Origin: Breviolum minutum Mf 1.05b.01
Lineage: Eukaryota > Sar > Dinophyceae > Suessiales > Symbiodiniaceae
DNA length: 64,000 nucleotides
Direction: 5' to 3'
Assembly (NCBI GenBank): GCA_000507305.1
Contig: DF239267.1
Coordinates: forward strand, 1 to 64,000
Part shown: one piece after another, positions 1 to 8,640 of the stretch
Position numbering within the stretch: position 1 is the first letter of the stretch
Layout of the letters: each line of letters starts with the position of its first letter
Translations under genes and position numbers: made by a program
The notes under the pieces: model-generated
Database searches by the model: none
The model's input: the letters and a program-made list of their open reading frames with translations, nothing else
Told to the model about the DNA's origin: nothing

Positions 1-34
1 TTTTATAAATACAAAAAACAAACATTTATCCACC

Positions 35-69
35 ATATCAACTGGTGCAGGATTTCTTGCATCAACAAT
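35..69. mobile_element. Family A element, right half
   Basis: The sequence reads ACTGGTGCAGGATTTC and then a diverged CATCAACA end, matching the right inverted repeat of family A. The left half is missing. In the minus direction it directly follows an open segment (about 70-235) that could be an exon, but that segment is open on both strands. Confidence 0.6.
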
Positions 70-517
70 GTTGAAATGATCATCATGATGGCTGATGAAA
101 ACGTTCATGTCCAGCTCACTAGGTTTCCCAGCGATCGCATCGGCAGCTGGGATGTTCCACCCATGGATGCATCCTGCGGCTGCATCATGGGGCAGTTTGG
201 GATGTGGACCATCCCAATGCTTGGTTGCTTATTTGCTTGGTTTCATCACGGGTGTTGATCATGGGTTTTTCAACAAACTAAACTGTATGATGATGTTGGG
301 TGTTTGATTGATTGTTTCATCATTGCAAATGGATTTCATGATTGGAAATGACTGATTGATTACCCACAACACATAAAGAATAGTGAAGTGAACTGTTCAA
401 TTGCTCCCTGGACTTTCCACAACAAAAACAAGTTGAAACGGCTTCAAGCATCAGCTGAAAGACAAGAGTCCCGAACAAACACAGCAAAAAAACACATCTC
501 TGAAATGTGTAGGCGAG

Positions 518-655
518 CAGCGTTCAAACCCTTGTGACATTTCATTATACTGATTGATTGGTTTATAGGGATCCTTATGTTGGCTTAATATAATCCCCAT
601 ATAATTGGGTAGTATAATCCCCTCTATCAAACAACCAACCAGGATCTTGAACGCT
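518..655 (-). mobile_element. Family E element E1
   Basis: The core shows the family E signature: GGGATCCTTAT, then TATAATCCCCATATAA and GGGTAGTATAATCCCC. It is bounded by an exact 13-bp inverted repeat, GAGCAGCGTTCAA at 518-530 and its complement at 643-655. On the minus strand the core begins GTTGGTTGTTTG at 639, which serves as the donor for the exon at 640-724. Confidence 0.7.
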
Positions 656-724
656 GCTCAGGTCAACATCTGTTGAAACCGATCCCTTGACTCGCTTTTT
701 GTTCTTGTATTCGACCTCCAGGAC
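640..724 (-). CDS. Internal exon, unknown protein
   Basis: This 85-bp minus-strand segment reads VLEVEYKNKK and then RVKGSVSTDVDLSSVQDP, a charged and stop-free composition. It lies between two family E elements. The upstream end follows GTGGAG after a T-rich tract supplied by element E2, and the downstream end is CCTG followed by GTTGGTTG from E1. It contains 28 codons plus one base. I could not match its phase to the CBM6-like exon at 894-1057, so it may follow an unseen exon or belong to another gene. The product is unknown. Confidence 0.6.
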
Positions 725-725
725 C

Positions 726-890
726 TCCACATGAGGTCACGAAAAAAAAAAGCCTTACTTTCCATTAAATCCTGGCTGTTGAATAGGGATCTTTATAATG
801 GTTCATCAATGAATCCCCACAAAACTTGGGTATAGTTTTTCATCCAGTATATACACTAAACAGCCAGTGGCCCTTTGACCATGGCTCACA
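726..890 (-). mobile_element. Family E element E2
   Basis: A complete family E copy with inverted ends, CATGAGGTCACGAAAA on the left and TTTGACCATGGCTCACA on the right. On the minus strand it begins GTGAGCCATGG, a strong donor-like start, and ends in a long pyrimidine run before the exon at 640-724. Confidence 0.75.
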
Positions 891-893
891 TTA

Positions 894-1057
894 AAGTCTG
901 CGGAATCCTAGTGTTTTCCACGAACCAAACCCTGTGCCTGTAAGAGTGGAAAGGGTGTGGGTGGAGGTCCCGTTGTAGGCCAACTTAATGGAGGCCTCGG
1001 TTGTGACCACTGTGATTCTCAACTTCAATTTGTACTCAGTTGGGCTTTCAGTCACAT
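894..1057 (-). CDS. Exon with CBM6-like beta-sandwich pattern
   Basis: The minus-strand reading gives SPTEYKLKLRITVV, then ASIKLAYNGTSTHTL and TGTGFGSWKTLGF. The order (Tyr-x-Leu, Arg, a short strand ending in Asn-Gly, then Gly-x-Gly-x-x-Ser-Trp-Lys-Thr) resembles the middle of carbohydrate-binding module family 6, which binds glycans in secreted or surface proteins. The acceptor is probably TTCAAG at 1058-1060, and the frame meets TAA at 891-893. The true 3' end is therefore either a stop codon or an unrecognised donor before it. The CBM6 assignment rests on pattern only, because no sugar-binding residues can be placed from a fragment this short. Confidence 0.55.
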
Positions 1058-1089
1058 CTTGAATATTTGGGCTGGCTTTTCACTCACAA

Positions 1090-1375
1090 GAGGTCACAAC
1101 ATGTGTGTAAATAGGTGTACATTGTATTTGTAAGGAGTTGCCGATAGCTAAGATACATATGCAAAAGTATGAAGACATCAAGGAGGTGATTCAAAGTGAC
1201 CTTTTGGTCCCCTAGTTGGAGGTCACTTAACCTTTGAACAGGTACAGTAATCATCCCAAAAAGGGCACAAAGAATCACCTGGAATGTCTTCTTTTGGCAT
1301 TTCCTGATGCCAACCACAAACCCTCGAGCTTCCAAACAACATGCCCGCGGGTGTGGCGGTACTGGCCTCATATCC
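1090..1375 (-). other. Minus-strand open region, one or two possible exons
   Basis: The minus strand stays open for about 95 codons. The part at 1285-1371 ends at TTCCAG followed by GTGATTC, a good donor, but two frames are open there (RPVPPHPRACC or STATPAGMLFGSSRV). The left part reads RLSDLQLGDQKVTLNHL. I cannot choose the frame. Confidence 0.35.
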
Positions 1376-1581
1376 GGTCGGCTAGGAGGGAGACTTAGAT
1401 AGACTTACATTTGCTTAAGGTGGTTGGAAAAAATTAAAAACATTCCCCAAATGGTGATGAAAAATGGTGATTTACTATGGTAGAATCCGTAAACCATCAC
1501 CACCTAAACAACACAACCAAGGATAATGATACTTCCATACTTCACTACAAGATACTTCCGTCTCCCTATTTTCAATCTCAC

Positions 1582-1657
1582 CATTCAAAATCCATCACTG
1601 GACTTGTCTGCGGCGACAATGCATCCAGCCCAAAGGCTTCATCAGATATTCCACCTA
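1582..1657 (-). CDS. Internal exon, unknown protein
   Basis: A 76-bp minus-strand exon reading GGISDEAFGLDAL and then SPQTSPVMDFEW. Its acceptor is the inverted-repeat end of a half family A element (TTCCATTAACAG). Its donor is TGAATG followed by GTGAGATT, a near-consensus site. The intron upstream of it holds pieces of A, H and D side by side. The function is unknown. Confidence 0.65.
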
Positions 1658-1698
1658 CTGTTAATGGAAGAAATCCTGCACCACCTGGCATGTAAAAA
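1656..1698 (-). mobile_element. Family A element, half copy A2
   Basis: TACTGTTAATGGAAGAAATCC followed by TGCACCACCTGG is one complete inverted-repeat end of family A. The other half is absent, apparently replaced by element H1. On the minus strand it supplies the acceptor of the exon at 1582-1657. Confidence 0.7.
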
Positions 1699-1699
1699 C

Positions 1700-1765
1700 C
1701 CTGGATCCATGTATGGTTATTTACCTGCATTTGGTTGATTTCTATGGAAAATGTAGGTAAATATA
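1700..1765. mobile_element. Family H element H1, truncated
   Basis: GGATCCATGTATGG, then TTTACCTGCATTTGG and AAATGTAGGTAAATAT match family H. The right terminal repeat is missing at the join with element D1. Confidence 0.65.
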
Positions 1766-1881
1766 TTCTGGTAGGTGTTTTTTTTTCCCACCCCGTCTGA
1801 AAAATATGCTGGTCAAATTGGATCATGAAACCCCAAGGATCGGGTACAAATCAAAGAAATATTTGAAGTTTCACCACCTAC
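1766..1881 (-). mobile_element. Family D element D1
   Basis: It shows the family core (GGTCAAATTGGATCAT, GGATCGGG) and inverted ends around CACCACCTACC. On the minus strand it starts GTAGGTGGTG and ends CACCTACCAG, so it is bounded as a GT-AG intron. Confidence 0.75.
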
Positions 1882-2160
1882 CACACCACATTTTTGAGGG
1901 AAAACATCGACAATTCATCTGACTTACAAAAGGATGATTTTTTTTCATCCAAAACATCTCCATCTGGCCAAATGGAGCAATATTTCACCAACCTGGATTT
2001 TTCTGAAATAGCCGGGGTCCCATTTCCCTTCCAATTTGCTACATTTTGGGGTGAGGTCTTTTGTGAGGTCGATAAAAATTTGACCAGAAACATTGATTTT
2101 CAGGGGTTCCATGATACTTTTCAATGGGAGGATAGTTGGGTCCCGCCTTTTGTGCGACAA
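1882..2160. other. Open on both strands, probably coding
   Basis: The plus strand is open from 1894 to 2247 and the minus strand from about 2093 to 1882. The minus reading KSDELSMFSLKNVV runs into the donor of element D1. The plus reading GVPFPFQFATFWGEV is equally protein-like. The strand cannot be settled by eye. Confidence 0.3.
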
Positions 2161-2189
2161 AAAAAAATGACGACATTTTCGCCCGAACT

Positions 2190-2287
2190 TTCAACGGATC
2201 CAAAGGACATTCTTCGGAGGTGGTGGATACTTTGGTGGCGGTGGTAATGGCAAACGCCCAGACATCCTTGGCTCAGGTGAGGCCAGC
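2190..2287 (-). CDS. Proline-rich exon (strand uncertain)
   Basis: The minus strand reads ASPEPRMSGRLPLPPPPKYPPPP after a CCAG acceptor. The same bases on the plus strand read GGGGYFGGGGNGKRPD and end at a CAG followed by GTGAGG donor. Minus is preferred because two neighbouring minus-strand segments (2797-2885 and about 3045-3160) are also proline-rich. The boundary on the left is unknown. Confidence 0.4.
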
Positions 2288-2796
2288 TGGCTGCTGGACA
2301 GGGGGCCCCTATGAGGAAAAGCTACTCATGGTAACCTTTTTAGGTGGCTATGACTGTTTGATCTATATAACATATACAAACTAAATGAATTCAAAACGTA
2401 GGTCATCAGAAATAAGAAAATGTTTGGCCTATCAATTCCTACTCTCCAGCTTCTGTCCTCAAATGTTGGGCAAAAAGCCTCAAAACCAGTCTCAAGTCAT
2501 TAAAAAAACGACACGTGATAGAAACATACATGATGAAACATTTGAATAGCTGAATACTGTATCTCACTGTATCTCAACTGGAAAATCAACACAAGAAAGA
2601 ACCAGCTTTTGAATCTTAGGGCATCAACTAAACTCAATGGTTACCAAAAAAAATCACTAAACAACTGCCCAAAAACCCGATTATTTCCAACACAGTTCTC
2701 CCTGAAATTCCCTGGTTTTATTTCCAAAAAACAAAAACAAGTTTCCAACACCCCAAACTCCCACATCCATCAAGATGGGGGAGTCTGGTCACTCAC

Positions 2797-2885
2797 CACT
2801 TCCACCAAGATTCCCGGGCACCGCTGGTAATGCCAAGTTAGCACCCAAGCCAGGCACTGCTGGTGGGAGTTGTAAATGCTGATGC
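2797..2885 (-). CDS. Proline/glycine-rich exon
   Basis: An 89-bp segment between CGCCAG (acceptor) and GTG followed by GTGAGT, a near-perfect donor. One frame reads LQLPPAVPGLGANLA and then LPAVPGNLGGSG, a low-complexity Pro/Gly linker. A second minus frame is also open, so the frame is inferred from similarity to the neighbouring proline-rich segments. Confidence 0.5.
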
Positions 2886-2964
2886 CTGGCGAATTTTGTG
2901 GCGGACTTCGAAATGGGGATCCTTGGTGACTTGCAAAATCATGGGTCTCAAAATGAGGATATCA

Positions 2965-3002
2965 TACTGTTGATGGAAGAAATCCGGCGATCACCAACCA
3001 GG
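2965..3002 (-). mobile_element. Family A element, half copy A3
   Basis: TACTGTTGATGGAAGAAATCC and the start of the internal region are present. The opposite inverted repeat is missing. Confidence 0.6.
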
Positions 3003-3044
3003 GTCTCGATCATCACTGCATCACCTATGCTTCCCCCTGAATCC

Positions 3045-3160
3045 GCATACTCTTGGGATCCCCGAACGTTCCAACCATTCCCGGTGGCAGCACAGGGAGT
3101 GGTAAAGGTGCAGGCCTCAAAACGGCGACTCTTGGGGATCGCATCCCAGTTTGAGTGCGA
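3045..3160 (-). CDS. Proline-rich exon candidate
   Basis: The minus strand reads SPRVAVLRPAPLPLPVLPPG and then MVGTFGDPKS. The composition resembles 2797-2885, and it lies just upstream of it in the direction of transcription. The splice sites are not clear: a T-rich tract before position 3160 could serve the acceptor, and no strong GT donor is visible. Confidence 0.4.
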
Positions 3161-3384
3161 AAAAAAAAACCGGCCATGTGAAAAACTTTGTTTACAAAGA
3201 ATACATAGCAAGTGATGATTTAATATTATTAACAATGATACTTACATCATCTGAGATGTGTTTTGCTTTTGGTGAGTTGTAATTCGTTCGTCAGAATAGT
3301 AATAATCACAACAATGATTAGGAACACAACACACAAACCACATGAAAGTACGGAGAAAGAAAGATCCAATCATCACGGTTTTTC

Positions 3385-3535
3385 ATCAATCCAATGCCAC
3401 GTTTTCGCTAACGGGCATCCCTGCAAACTGAGCAAAGTCGTGTTGCCAGGGGTTCCACTCACTGGGGGCGGATTGGCCTCAGGGATGGAGGGGTACCTCT
3501 CAGAATGCCATCGAAGCTATCTTCTTCTCTAATTG
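3385..3535. other. Probable exon, strand unresolved
   Basis: The plus strand reads FANGHPCKLSKVVLPGVP and the minus strand reads YPSIPEANPPPVSGTPGN or IREEDSFDGILR before a GTACCC. All are open, and the base composition is clearly richer in G and C than the flanks. Confidence 0.35.
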
Positions 3536-3724
3536 CGGGAAGATTCTCGAAGATATGTGGTCAGATCGAGAGATAGATTCACGCCCCCTTGATTCAGAAA
3601 GACTTGGATTGACTTTGGAACATATCAGCTGTATTACTGTATGCTAGATATTATCAGTCTAGTCTCCAAGTCATGGGCTGACGTTGTGCACAAGACTTGA
3701 CCACATTCTAATTCATCACAGGGA

Positions 3725-3782
3725 AGATTCTGAAGGGGGAAGGTATCCCCCACTTCTCTGGCTGTCGAAAGTGACAAATTGA
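3725..3782 (-). CDS. Short exon candidate
   Basis: The minus strand reads QFVTFDSQRSGGYL and then PPSESSL before CCT followed by GTGATG. It lies just downstream (minus direction) of element B1. The acceptor is not obvious. Confidence 0.4.
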
Positions 3783-3799
3783 AAATCAAGAAGTGATTT

Positions 3800-3889
3800 A
3801 GTCCCTGAAACTCACATAGCCCCTGCCCGGAAGGTGCTTTGCATCAATTTTCAGGTGCTTTTGCTGACTCTTAGTTTCAGGGAGGGTAA
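3800..3889. mobile_element. Family B element B1
   Basis: GTCCCTGAAACTCACATAGC at the left mirrors CTTAGTTTCAGGGAGGG at the right, with the shared internal TTTTCAGGTGCTTTTGCTG. Part of the usual middle is deleted. Confidence 0.75.
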
Positions 3890-4200
3890 GCTTTGATTTA
3901 AATCTGCACGCTCTTTCAAAACCGAAAACTTACGGCTGGACACCAAAAAATCTCGTTTCAAAAAAAACATCCCTCTTCCAAGGCCCATCATGTTCAGGGT
4001 CCTTTTGGTAGTTAGTTTTTCGGAAGTGGGTCCATCATTAACATTCAACTTCACTGAACCTATCAAGTTGGCACCGCGGATAGCGTGGGGTTTTGTTTGA
4101 GACCCAAGCCATATATCCAGGAGGTGGAAGCATCGTCCTCAGCATCATGCAAGGGCTAGTGGAAGAAACTAGTAGTAAAATGTAATAAAACTTATCGAGA

Positions 4201-4312
4201 TACACCCTCCCTGAAACTAACAGCTTGCACCTGAAAATTGATGGTTGGAAGATGAATTTCCTTTTGGGAAGGGACTATTTTCAGGGCGAACTGTTAGTTT
4301 CAGAGAGGGTAA
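4201..4312. mobile_element. Family B element B2
   Basis: A full-length copy. ACCCTCCCTGAAACTAACAG at the left is inverted at the right as CTGTTAGTTTCAGAGAGGG. Internally it has ATGGTTGGAAGATG and TTCCTTTTGGG, as in the other family members. Confidence 0.85.
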
Positions 4313-4639
4313 AAGATACAAAGATATACAAGTTGCATGTCAGTTGACCTTACAACTTGTGAAGAATACTACAGCAAAACACAACATTCTCAGCTACGAT
4401 TGTCATCATTTTGAAGGAACTGGCAGGGTAAAAAGCGTCGATGGCAAAAACTATCGTAGCAAACAATGATGTTTGGATTGTGCTTCTGAAACAAGCCATC
4501 ATTTTCGTGTTGCACGATAGAGTCTGATAGAGGTGTAAAATGGTATAATTCCATTTGACTCATTTTGACTCACTGTACCGACCAGTATCTGAAGAGTCTT
4601 TGTCATACTATCTCTCGTCTCAACTACTTGTCATCAACC

Positions 4640-4749
4640 GGGGTCACTATATAACCAACCCAAACGGTGCACTATAATCCAGGACATCCCCGAAATTTAA
4701 CATACATTTGCATTGTTTGATCTACCCAAATTGGGTAATCTAATGACCG
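4640..4749. mobile_element. Family F element F1
   Basis: GGGGTCACTATATAACCAACCC at the left pairs with TTGGGTAATCTAATGACC at the right. The middle holds CATTTGCATTGTTTGAT. It is the same family as 46671-46790. Confidence 0.7.
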
Positions 4750-4794
4750 TCAAACAGTATTCAATCCTTTTCGCTCAGGAAAAAAAAGGCACAG

Positions 4795-4926
4795 CAACAA
4801 TAATTCTCCTGAGGAGCTGACGACTGATTTGCCAACCTCTGCCTCTGTTCATTCAGCTTGTCAATCTCTTTTGTTGAGTAAGCCTCGGTAGCCCCGAAAC
4901 GGAATCCAGAATCCAGTCTCGATCCC
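4795..4926 (-). CDS. Charged exon, possible coiled coil
   Basis: The minus strand reads FRFGATEAYSTKEID and then KLNEQRQRLANQSSAPQE, a helix-prone segment rich in Lys, Glu, Gln and Arg. The acceptor may be GATCGAG. The donor is either a GA site (CTCAG then GAGAAT) or TATT followed by GTTGCT. No family is recognised. Confidence 0.6.
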
Positions 4927-5072
4927 CAATGGTCAAATTTTTGTGTATTTCATGGTGTACACACCATCTATTTTTGGGGCGTCAACTTTACGACATAGTC
5001 TTATAAGCAAACAATATCAAACAATTCAACAATCCGATACTCAAATAGCAGAAGTCTCAATTTGTTCTTTGT

Positions 5073-5285
5073 ATGAGGAACTGGGATCCTATCTGGCAGT
5101 GGCTGGGACTGTTTGGTGTCGAGCGCGCATATCCATATGAACCCACCGTTTCCCTCTCACCACGATTTGTCAACAAACGAACGTCCCAGGGAAAGCTAGC
5201 TGACTGTACTGGTATGAATGAGGAGGAGCTGTATTTTTTTGACATTCATCTACCCCGAATCATCCAATGTACTCTAGGATACCCA
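5073..5285. other. Open on both strands, probably coding
   Basis: The plus strand reads 71 codons, including YEPTVSLSPRFVNKRTS and MNEEELYFFDIHLPR. The minus strand reads SSSSFIPVQSASFPWD and then VRLLTNRG, ending at a strong donor, GTG then GTGAGAGG at about 5150. The minus donor favours minus, but this is not decisive. Confidence 0.35.
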
Positions 5286-5306
5286 TGACAACATATCAAG
5301 AATTCA

Positions 5307-5417
5307 TACCATTGATGGTTCAGAACTCCTGCACCAGTTGATAGGTATATCCCATTATTTACAAGGTATTAGCACCATCCCAGGTGGTCAAACTCGCCGG
5401 ATTTCAGCCATCAACAG
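5307..5417. mobile_element. Family A element A4, diverged
   Basis: It carries the internal block ACTCCTGCACCAGTTGAT, then TATCCCATTATTTACA and CATCCCAGGTGG, and ends GCCATCAACAG. The left terminus is mutated (TACCATTGATGG). Confidence 0.75.
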
Positions 5418-5602
5418 CACCTCAACAGGGGCCCCTGTATCCCAACATCCCCCCCCGGGTTGGATCTCCCTGACTCGCTTAATGAGTCGTTTCTTCACTT
5501 GGGCAGGTCGCAAATTGAACCTCAGGCCATGGGTGCCATGGGAGCGTGAAATTTATACATGGGAATATGGTGTGGATCCCACCTTCAATGATGGAATCTT
5601 TA

Positions 5603-5706
5603 GTGGGTGGCTTTTTCCCACCCATCTGAAAATTATGCTCGTCAAACTGGATCAGGAAACCCTAAGGATCGGGGTGAAAATAAAACACTTTGAAACCACC
5701 ACCTAG
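5603..5706. mobile_element. Family D element D2
   Basis: Begins GTGGGTGGCTTTTT and ends GAAACCACCACCTAG with the core GTCAAACTGGATCA and GGATCGGGGTGAAAAT. Read on either strand it starts with GT and ends with AG. Confidence 0.85.
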
Positions 5707-6055
5707 AATTGGGTATCTCTAAATATCATCTAAGAGGGTGCCCTCAAACCGCTATTCCAGCACTTGAGATTTGCTATCCCTACGAAATTGGTTTGATGCC
5801 CATCTGCTAGGGGACACCCAATGGGAGTTGAGCGCACCAAACCTGGAAACAATCTGATCCTGATGCGATTAGTGATGAGATATAGCCTTCTCTCCTGAGG
5901 ATTGTGAGTTTCTCATTTGTCTTTTTGGAGTTGAGGTTATGTTATGCTAGGTTTTCTGGTCATGCAAATGGTGAAATTCATAGTTGCAAATGTTGATAAC
6001 CTTGGAGACAATAGGGGACAGTAGAAGATCTTGATGATGAATGATTGACTCCCAC

Positions 6056-6200
6056 AACTACACTCGAAACATCAAATCGTGTGTGATCTTTCCCAAAGTG
6101 CCAGACCAACGCCAAACCATGATCCGAACTCCGAATCCACGGATAGGATTCCAATTGAACGCCTGTGGATCTTTATTTTCAGCAGTACCCTTTGAAGATT
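6056..6200 (-). CDS. Exon candidate, unknown protein
   Basis: The minus strand stays open for 48 codons, reading ESSKGTAENKDPQAFNWNPI and then RGFGVRIMVWRW. Its Asn/Asp/Trp-rich composition differs from the flanks. The plus strand is also open here (a 119-codon ORF spanning 6041-6400), so the strand is a judgement. Splice sites were not fixed. Confidence 0.45.
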
Positions 6201-6244
6201 CAAGCCTTCTCAAATGGATTCACAAATGGACTTTTTTTGTTATG

Positions 6245-6400
6245 CCCGAAGGCCAAGGCCAACTCGAGCTTCCGGGCATCATCACCAGACCGCAAAAAAT
6301 TGGGAAGACTAGGAGACCACTAAGGAGCCCTGTAATCACAAACTCCTGGGGCGAAAATTTCATCGAGCTTCCCGAATCACCAATTTTTGTTAAACAGTGA
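6245..6400 (-). other. Possible transmembrane-coding exon
   Basis: One minus frame reads MKFSPQEF and then VITGLLSGLLVFPIFCGLVM, a clear hydrophobic run of membrane-spanning length. Another minus frame reads SGDDARKLELALAFGHNKKS. The plus strand is also open. Frame and strand are unresolved. Confidence 0.3.
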
Positions 6401-6439
6401 CAGCACCACAGAAACAGGAAGAAGCACCAAAACTCATAG

Positions 6440-6770
6440 GATTTCAGTGGTACAAACAGGTCTAGTATGGTACAATACATATTGAAACCTTGACATCCGG
6501 TGTATTGACAATATTGACATATTGAAACCTAGCCTTGAATGGTGAAAACATGAGGTATCAAACACCTCGGAAATATAGCATCCACCGCAATGTCTCATGT
6601 AAAAGTTCAGTGTGCCCCACGTATGTCGCGTTGACTGTCCTAAGTGTGAACCAAAAAAACCTATATAACCAAATTGAATTTCATGGTACCTGTAGCTTTC
6701 TAAGTCTATGCAACAAGTCCGGCAATTTGTGTCAATTTTTAGCTTTCCAATTCCCAGCTCAAACACCAAG
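6440..6770 (-). other. Long minus-strand open stretch
   Basis: A 111-codon minus frame includes ELGIGKLKIDTNCRTCC and YHEIQFGYIGFFGSHLGQS. There is no known family and no clear exon ends. It may be an AT-rich intron that happens to be open. It lies downstream of the strong donor at 6808. Confidence 0.3.
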
Positions 6771-6808
6771 TTGGGCCTGGTAAATGGATCAAAGTCTTAC
6801 CGTCTTAC

Positions 6809-6888
6809 CCATCCCTCCTGAGCTTCTTGGATGCTTCCAGGATGGCTGTGCACTGCCTGAGTGCTGAAGATGTAACAAAAGTCAATTG
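6809..6888 (-). CDS. Internal exon, unknown protein (joins 7042-7146)
   Basis: An 80-bp exon bounded by CTTTATGCAG (acceptor) and GGATGG followed by GTAAGA (consensus donor). Joined to the exon at 7042-7146 through the 153-bp intron 6889-7041, the phase is kept and the reading is QLTFVTSSALRQCT and then AILEASKKLRRDG. The helix-like Lys/Arg-rich end is not diagnostic of a family. The intron between the two exons consists mostly of a family B' element. Confidence 0.7.
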
Positions 6889-6910
6889 CTGCATAAAGAC
6901 ACGAAAATAC

Positions 6911-7041
6911 AACTACCCCCACCCCCCAAATGTAACAGCTCCTCAGCTCCCCCCTAAAAATTGTGGTTGGAAGACGATCCTTTCCTATTGGGTCTCGGTA
7001 ACTTTTGAAGGGTGAACTGTTAAACTTTGGGGGGGCAAAAC
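6911..7041 (-). mobile_element. Family B' element inside intron 6889-7041
   Basis: CACCCCCCAAATGTAACAGC at the left mirrors TGTTAAACTTTGGGGGGGC at the right, with internal GGTTGGAAGACGATCC and TCCTATTGGG. On the minus strand the element itself supplies the GT donor (GAGAA then GTTTTGCC). Confidence 0.8.
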
Positions 7042-7146
7042 TTCTCGGCAATCTAAAGTAAGATCGGCACTTGTTGAGGAAGCTTTGGGCTGGCAGTTGG
7101 TATCAAAAATGTTGTCTTCCCAAACAAAAAAATATCTCAAAATCAG
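7042..7146 (-). CDS. Internal exon, unknown protein
   Basis: The minus strand reads VWEDNIFDTNCQPKASST and then SADLTLDCRE before the donor GTTTTGCC. The best acceptor is AACCCAG at 7147-7149, although a second AG lies further in after a T run. It continues in phase into 6809-6888. The spaced cysteines suggest an extracellular domain, but I recognise none. Confidence 0.65.
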
Positions 7147-7337
7147 CTGGGTTCACGAACGGCATTCACCGCCAAGAGCCCTGTTAAGAGTGCAATGAAG
7201 CACTGCAACCGCTGTGGCCTTCCGGCGAACCCAAGTCACACATCCATGTGCTACTGTAAATGGGCTTGTTGCAACAACAACTCTAGAAATAGACTCCAAG
7301 ATAAACATGTATGCTTCCGCGCCGTTGCGGGTTCTCC

Positions 7338-7470
7338 CACCACCATCATCACCATCGTCGTCATCATCATCATCATCATCATCACAACCGTCATCATTAT
7401 AGTGATCCTCCTTCTCATAATCTTCTTCTTTCTCTCCATACTCATGGTCTCTTCTTCCTCTTCTTCTTAT
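7338..7470. repeat. Trinucleotide-rich tract (CAT/ATC, then TCT)
   Basis: Mostly CATCAT units from 7341 to 7385 followed by CT-rich sequence. On the minus strand it would encode an Asp/Glu-rich run, which is why a long minus ORF covers it. I treat it as a microsatellite. Confidence 0.8.
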
Positions 7471-7630
7471 GCATCCTGACTTTCCAGCTGACAAACATAG
7501 AATTATGCTGATGTTTTCTTGTTGACAACACGAACATCTCAGCATGTTGACAGCAAATCAGCATAATCACACTTAATTCAACACAACCTCCCAAACATAT
7601 TTGTTGCAGTCTTGAGGATTTGAACATTGA

Positions 7631-7718
7631 CTAATTGGTGGTTCCAACTCATCTCAAAAAACATATCTGTCAAATTGGATCATCTCCCAAGAAAATTCAA
7701 GGCAAACATGAAAAAACT
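7631..7718. mobile_element. Family D element D3, diverged
   Basis: CTAATTGGTGGTTCCAAC, then GTCAAATTGGATCATCTCCC and a degraded AACTAGTTGTTCACC end. Confidence 0.65.
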
Positions 7719-7754
7719 AGTTGTTCACCAATGTCAAGAAACATCCAAAAAAAT

Positions 7755-7810
7755 ACCATACGTTTGTATTGTTTGCTCCCCCCAGAACTTGTCCTATTTA
7801 ATGATCCCTG
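7755..7810. mobile_element. Family F element F3, right half
   Basis: TTTGTATTGTTTGCTCCCCC and TATTTAATGATCCCTG match the right half of the family F copy at 46671-46790. Confidence 0.65.
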
Positions 7811-8049
7811 TTGATTTTTACCAAAAGAATCACGACTCGTTTTGTTTCGCGATTGTGGATTTTCACAGGCGGAAGACATCTTTCCCCGGCCTGGTGAAGG
7901 TCTCATGGTAGAACATGGTACTCAACAAGGCATGGTCGCGCTTCGCCTTTGTTGGTTGGAATCTTTCCATGAAATCCTGATCGGTTACACGCTAGTTTTT
8001 TCTAACATGGCAAGCCGGAACATGCCATTTTTAAGAGGGAATACATCTT

Positions 8050-8184
8050 CAATCAAGGCCCATTTTCCATTACCATGTTAGTTTACCCGGGGCTAATAGG
8101 GATCTTTATTTCATGGCTTATAGTCCCCTATATAACCGGGTACAGTAGTTTTTCATCCCCTACATATCCGTAACAACCAGGTGG
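8050..8184. mobile_element. Family E element E3
   Basis: CATTTTCCATTACCATG, GGGATCTTTATTTCATGGC, CCTATATAACCGGGTA and CCCTACATATCC are all family E blocks. It abuts element B4. Confidence 0.7.
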
Positions 8185-8185
8185 A

Positions 8186-8309
8186 TACCCTCCTTACAGC
8201 AGCAAACTCGCTGCTGAAAATGGATGGTTGGTTCAAATGATCCCTTTATTTTGGGGCAATTTTGGCTTATTTTCAGGGGCTTTTGCTGTTATTAAGTCTA
8301 TTGGGGACT
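8186..8309. mobile_element. Family B element B4
   Basis: TACCCTCCTTACAGCAGC at the left, internal GAAAATGGATGGTTGG and TTATTTTCAGGGGC, and an imperfect GCTGTTATTAAGTCTATTGGG end. Confidence 0.7.
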
Positions 8310-8489
8310 CTTTCTCATTCGATGAAATCAGTCATAGCAAAAAAATCACACACAGTCAGAAAAAAAACATTGGTCCAACTTGTGTTGGTACTAGAATCAA
8401 AAAAAGTCGCCAGTAAAATCAGTAAACAACACCCAACATGAGACTGACTCAACATTCATCATCAAATGGCACGAAATTGACGATGGCTA

Positions 8490-8640
8490 AGCACCCCTGC
8501 AACATTCCATAAAGTGCCGAGCCAAAGCATCAAGAGGGGGCCTCACAGCAGAAATTTTCACGACTTTCGGAAAGCAAATGGCGGCAGCAAAAAGGTGAGA
8601 TGTGGAAATCATCCAATCGGCGATTGGACTCGGCTGTTTG
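8490..8640 (-). CDS. Exon candidate
   Basis: The minus strand reads SPIADWMISTSHLFAAAICF and then PKVVKISAVRPPLDALARHF before CAGGG followed by GTGCTT. A second minus frame (RRLDDFHISPFCCRHLLS) and a plus frame are also open here. The product is unknown. Confidence 0.4.

Noticed and set aside
7153..7545. A 130-codon minus-strand ORF with an Asp run
   Set aside because: The acidic run comes from a CAT/ATC microsatellite. The flanking parts have no consistent coding signal and the ORF overlaps a region with stops in the frame that joins neighbouring exons.
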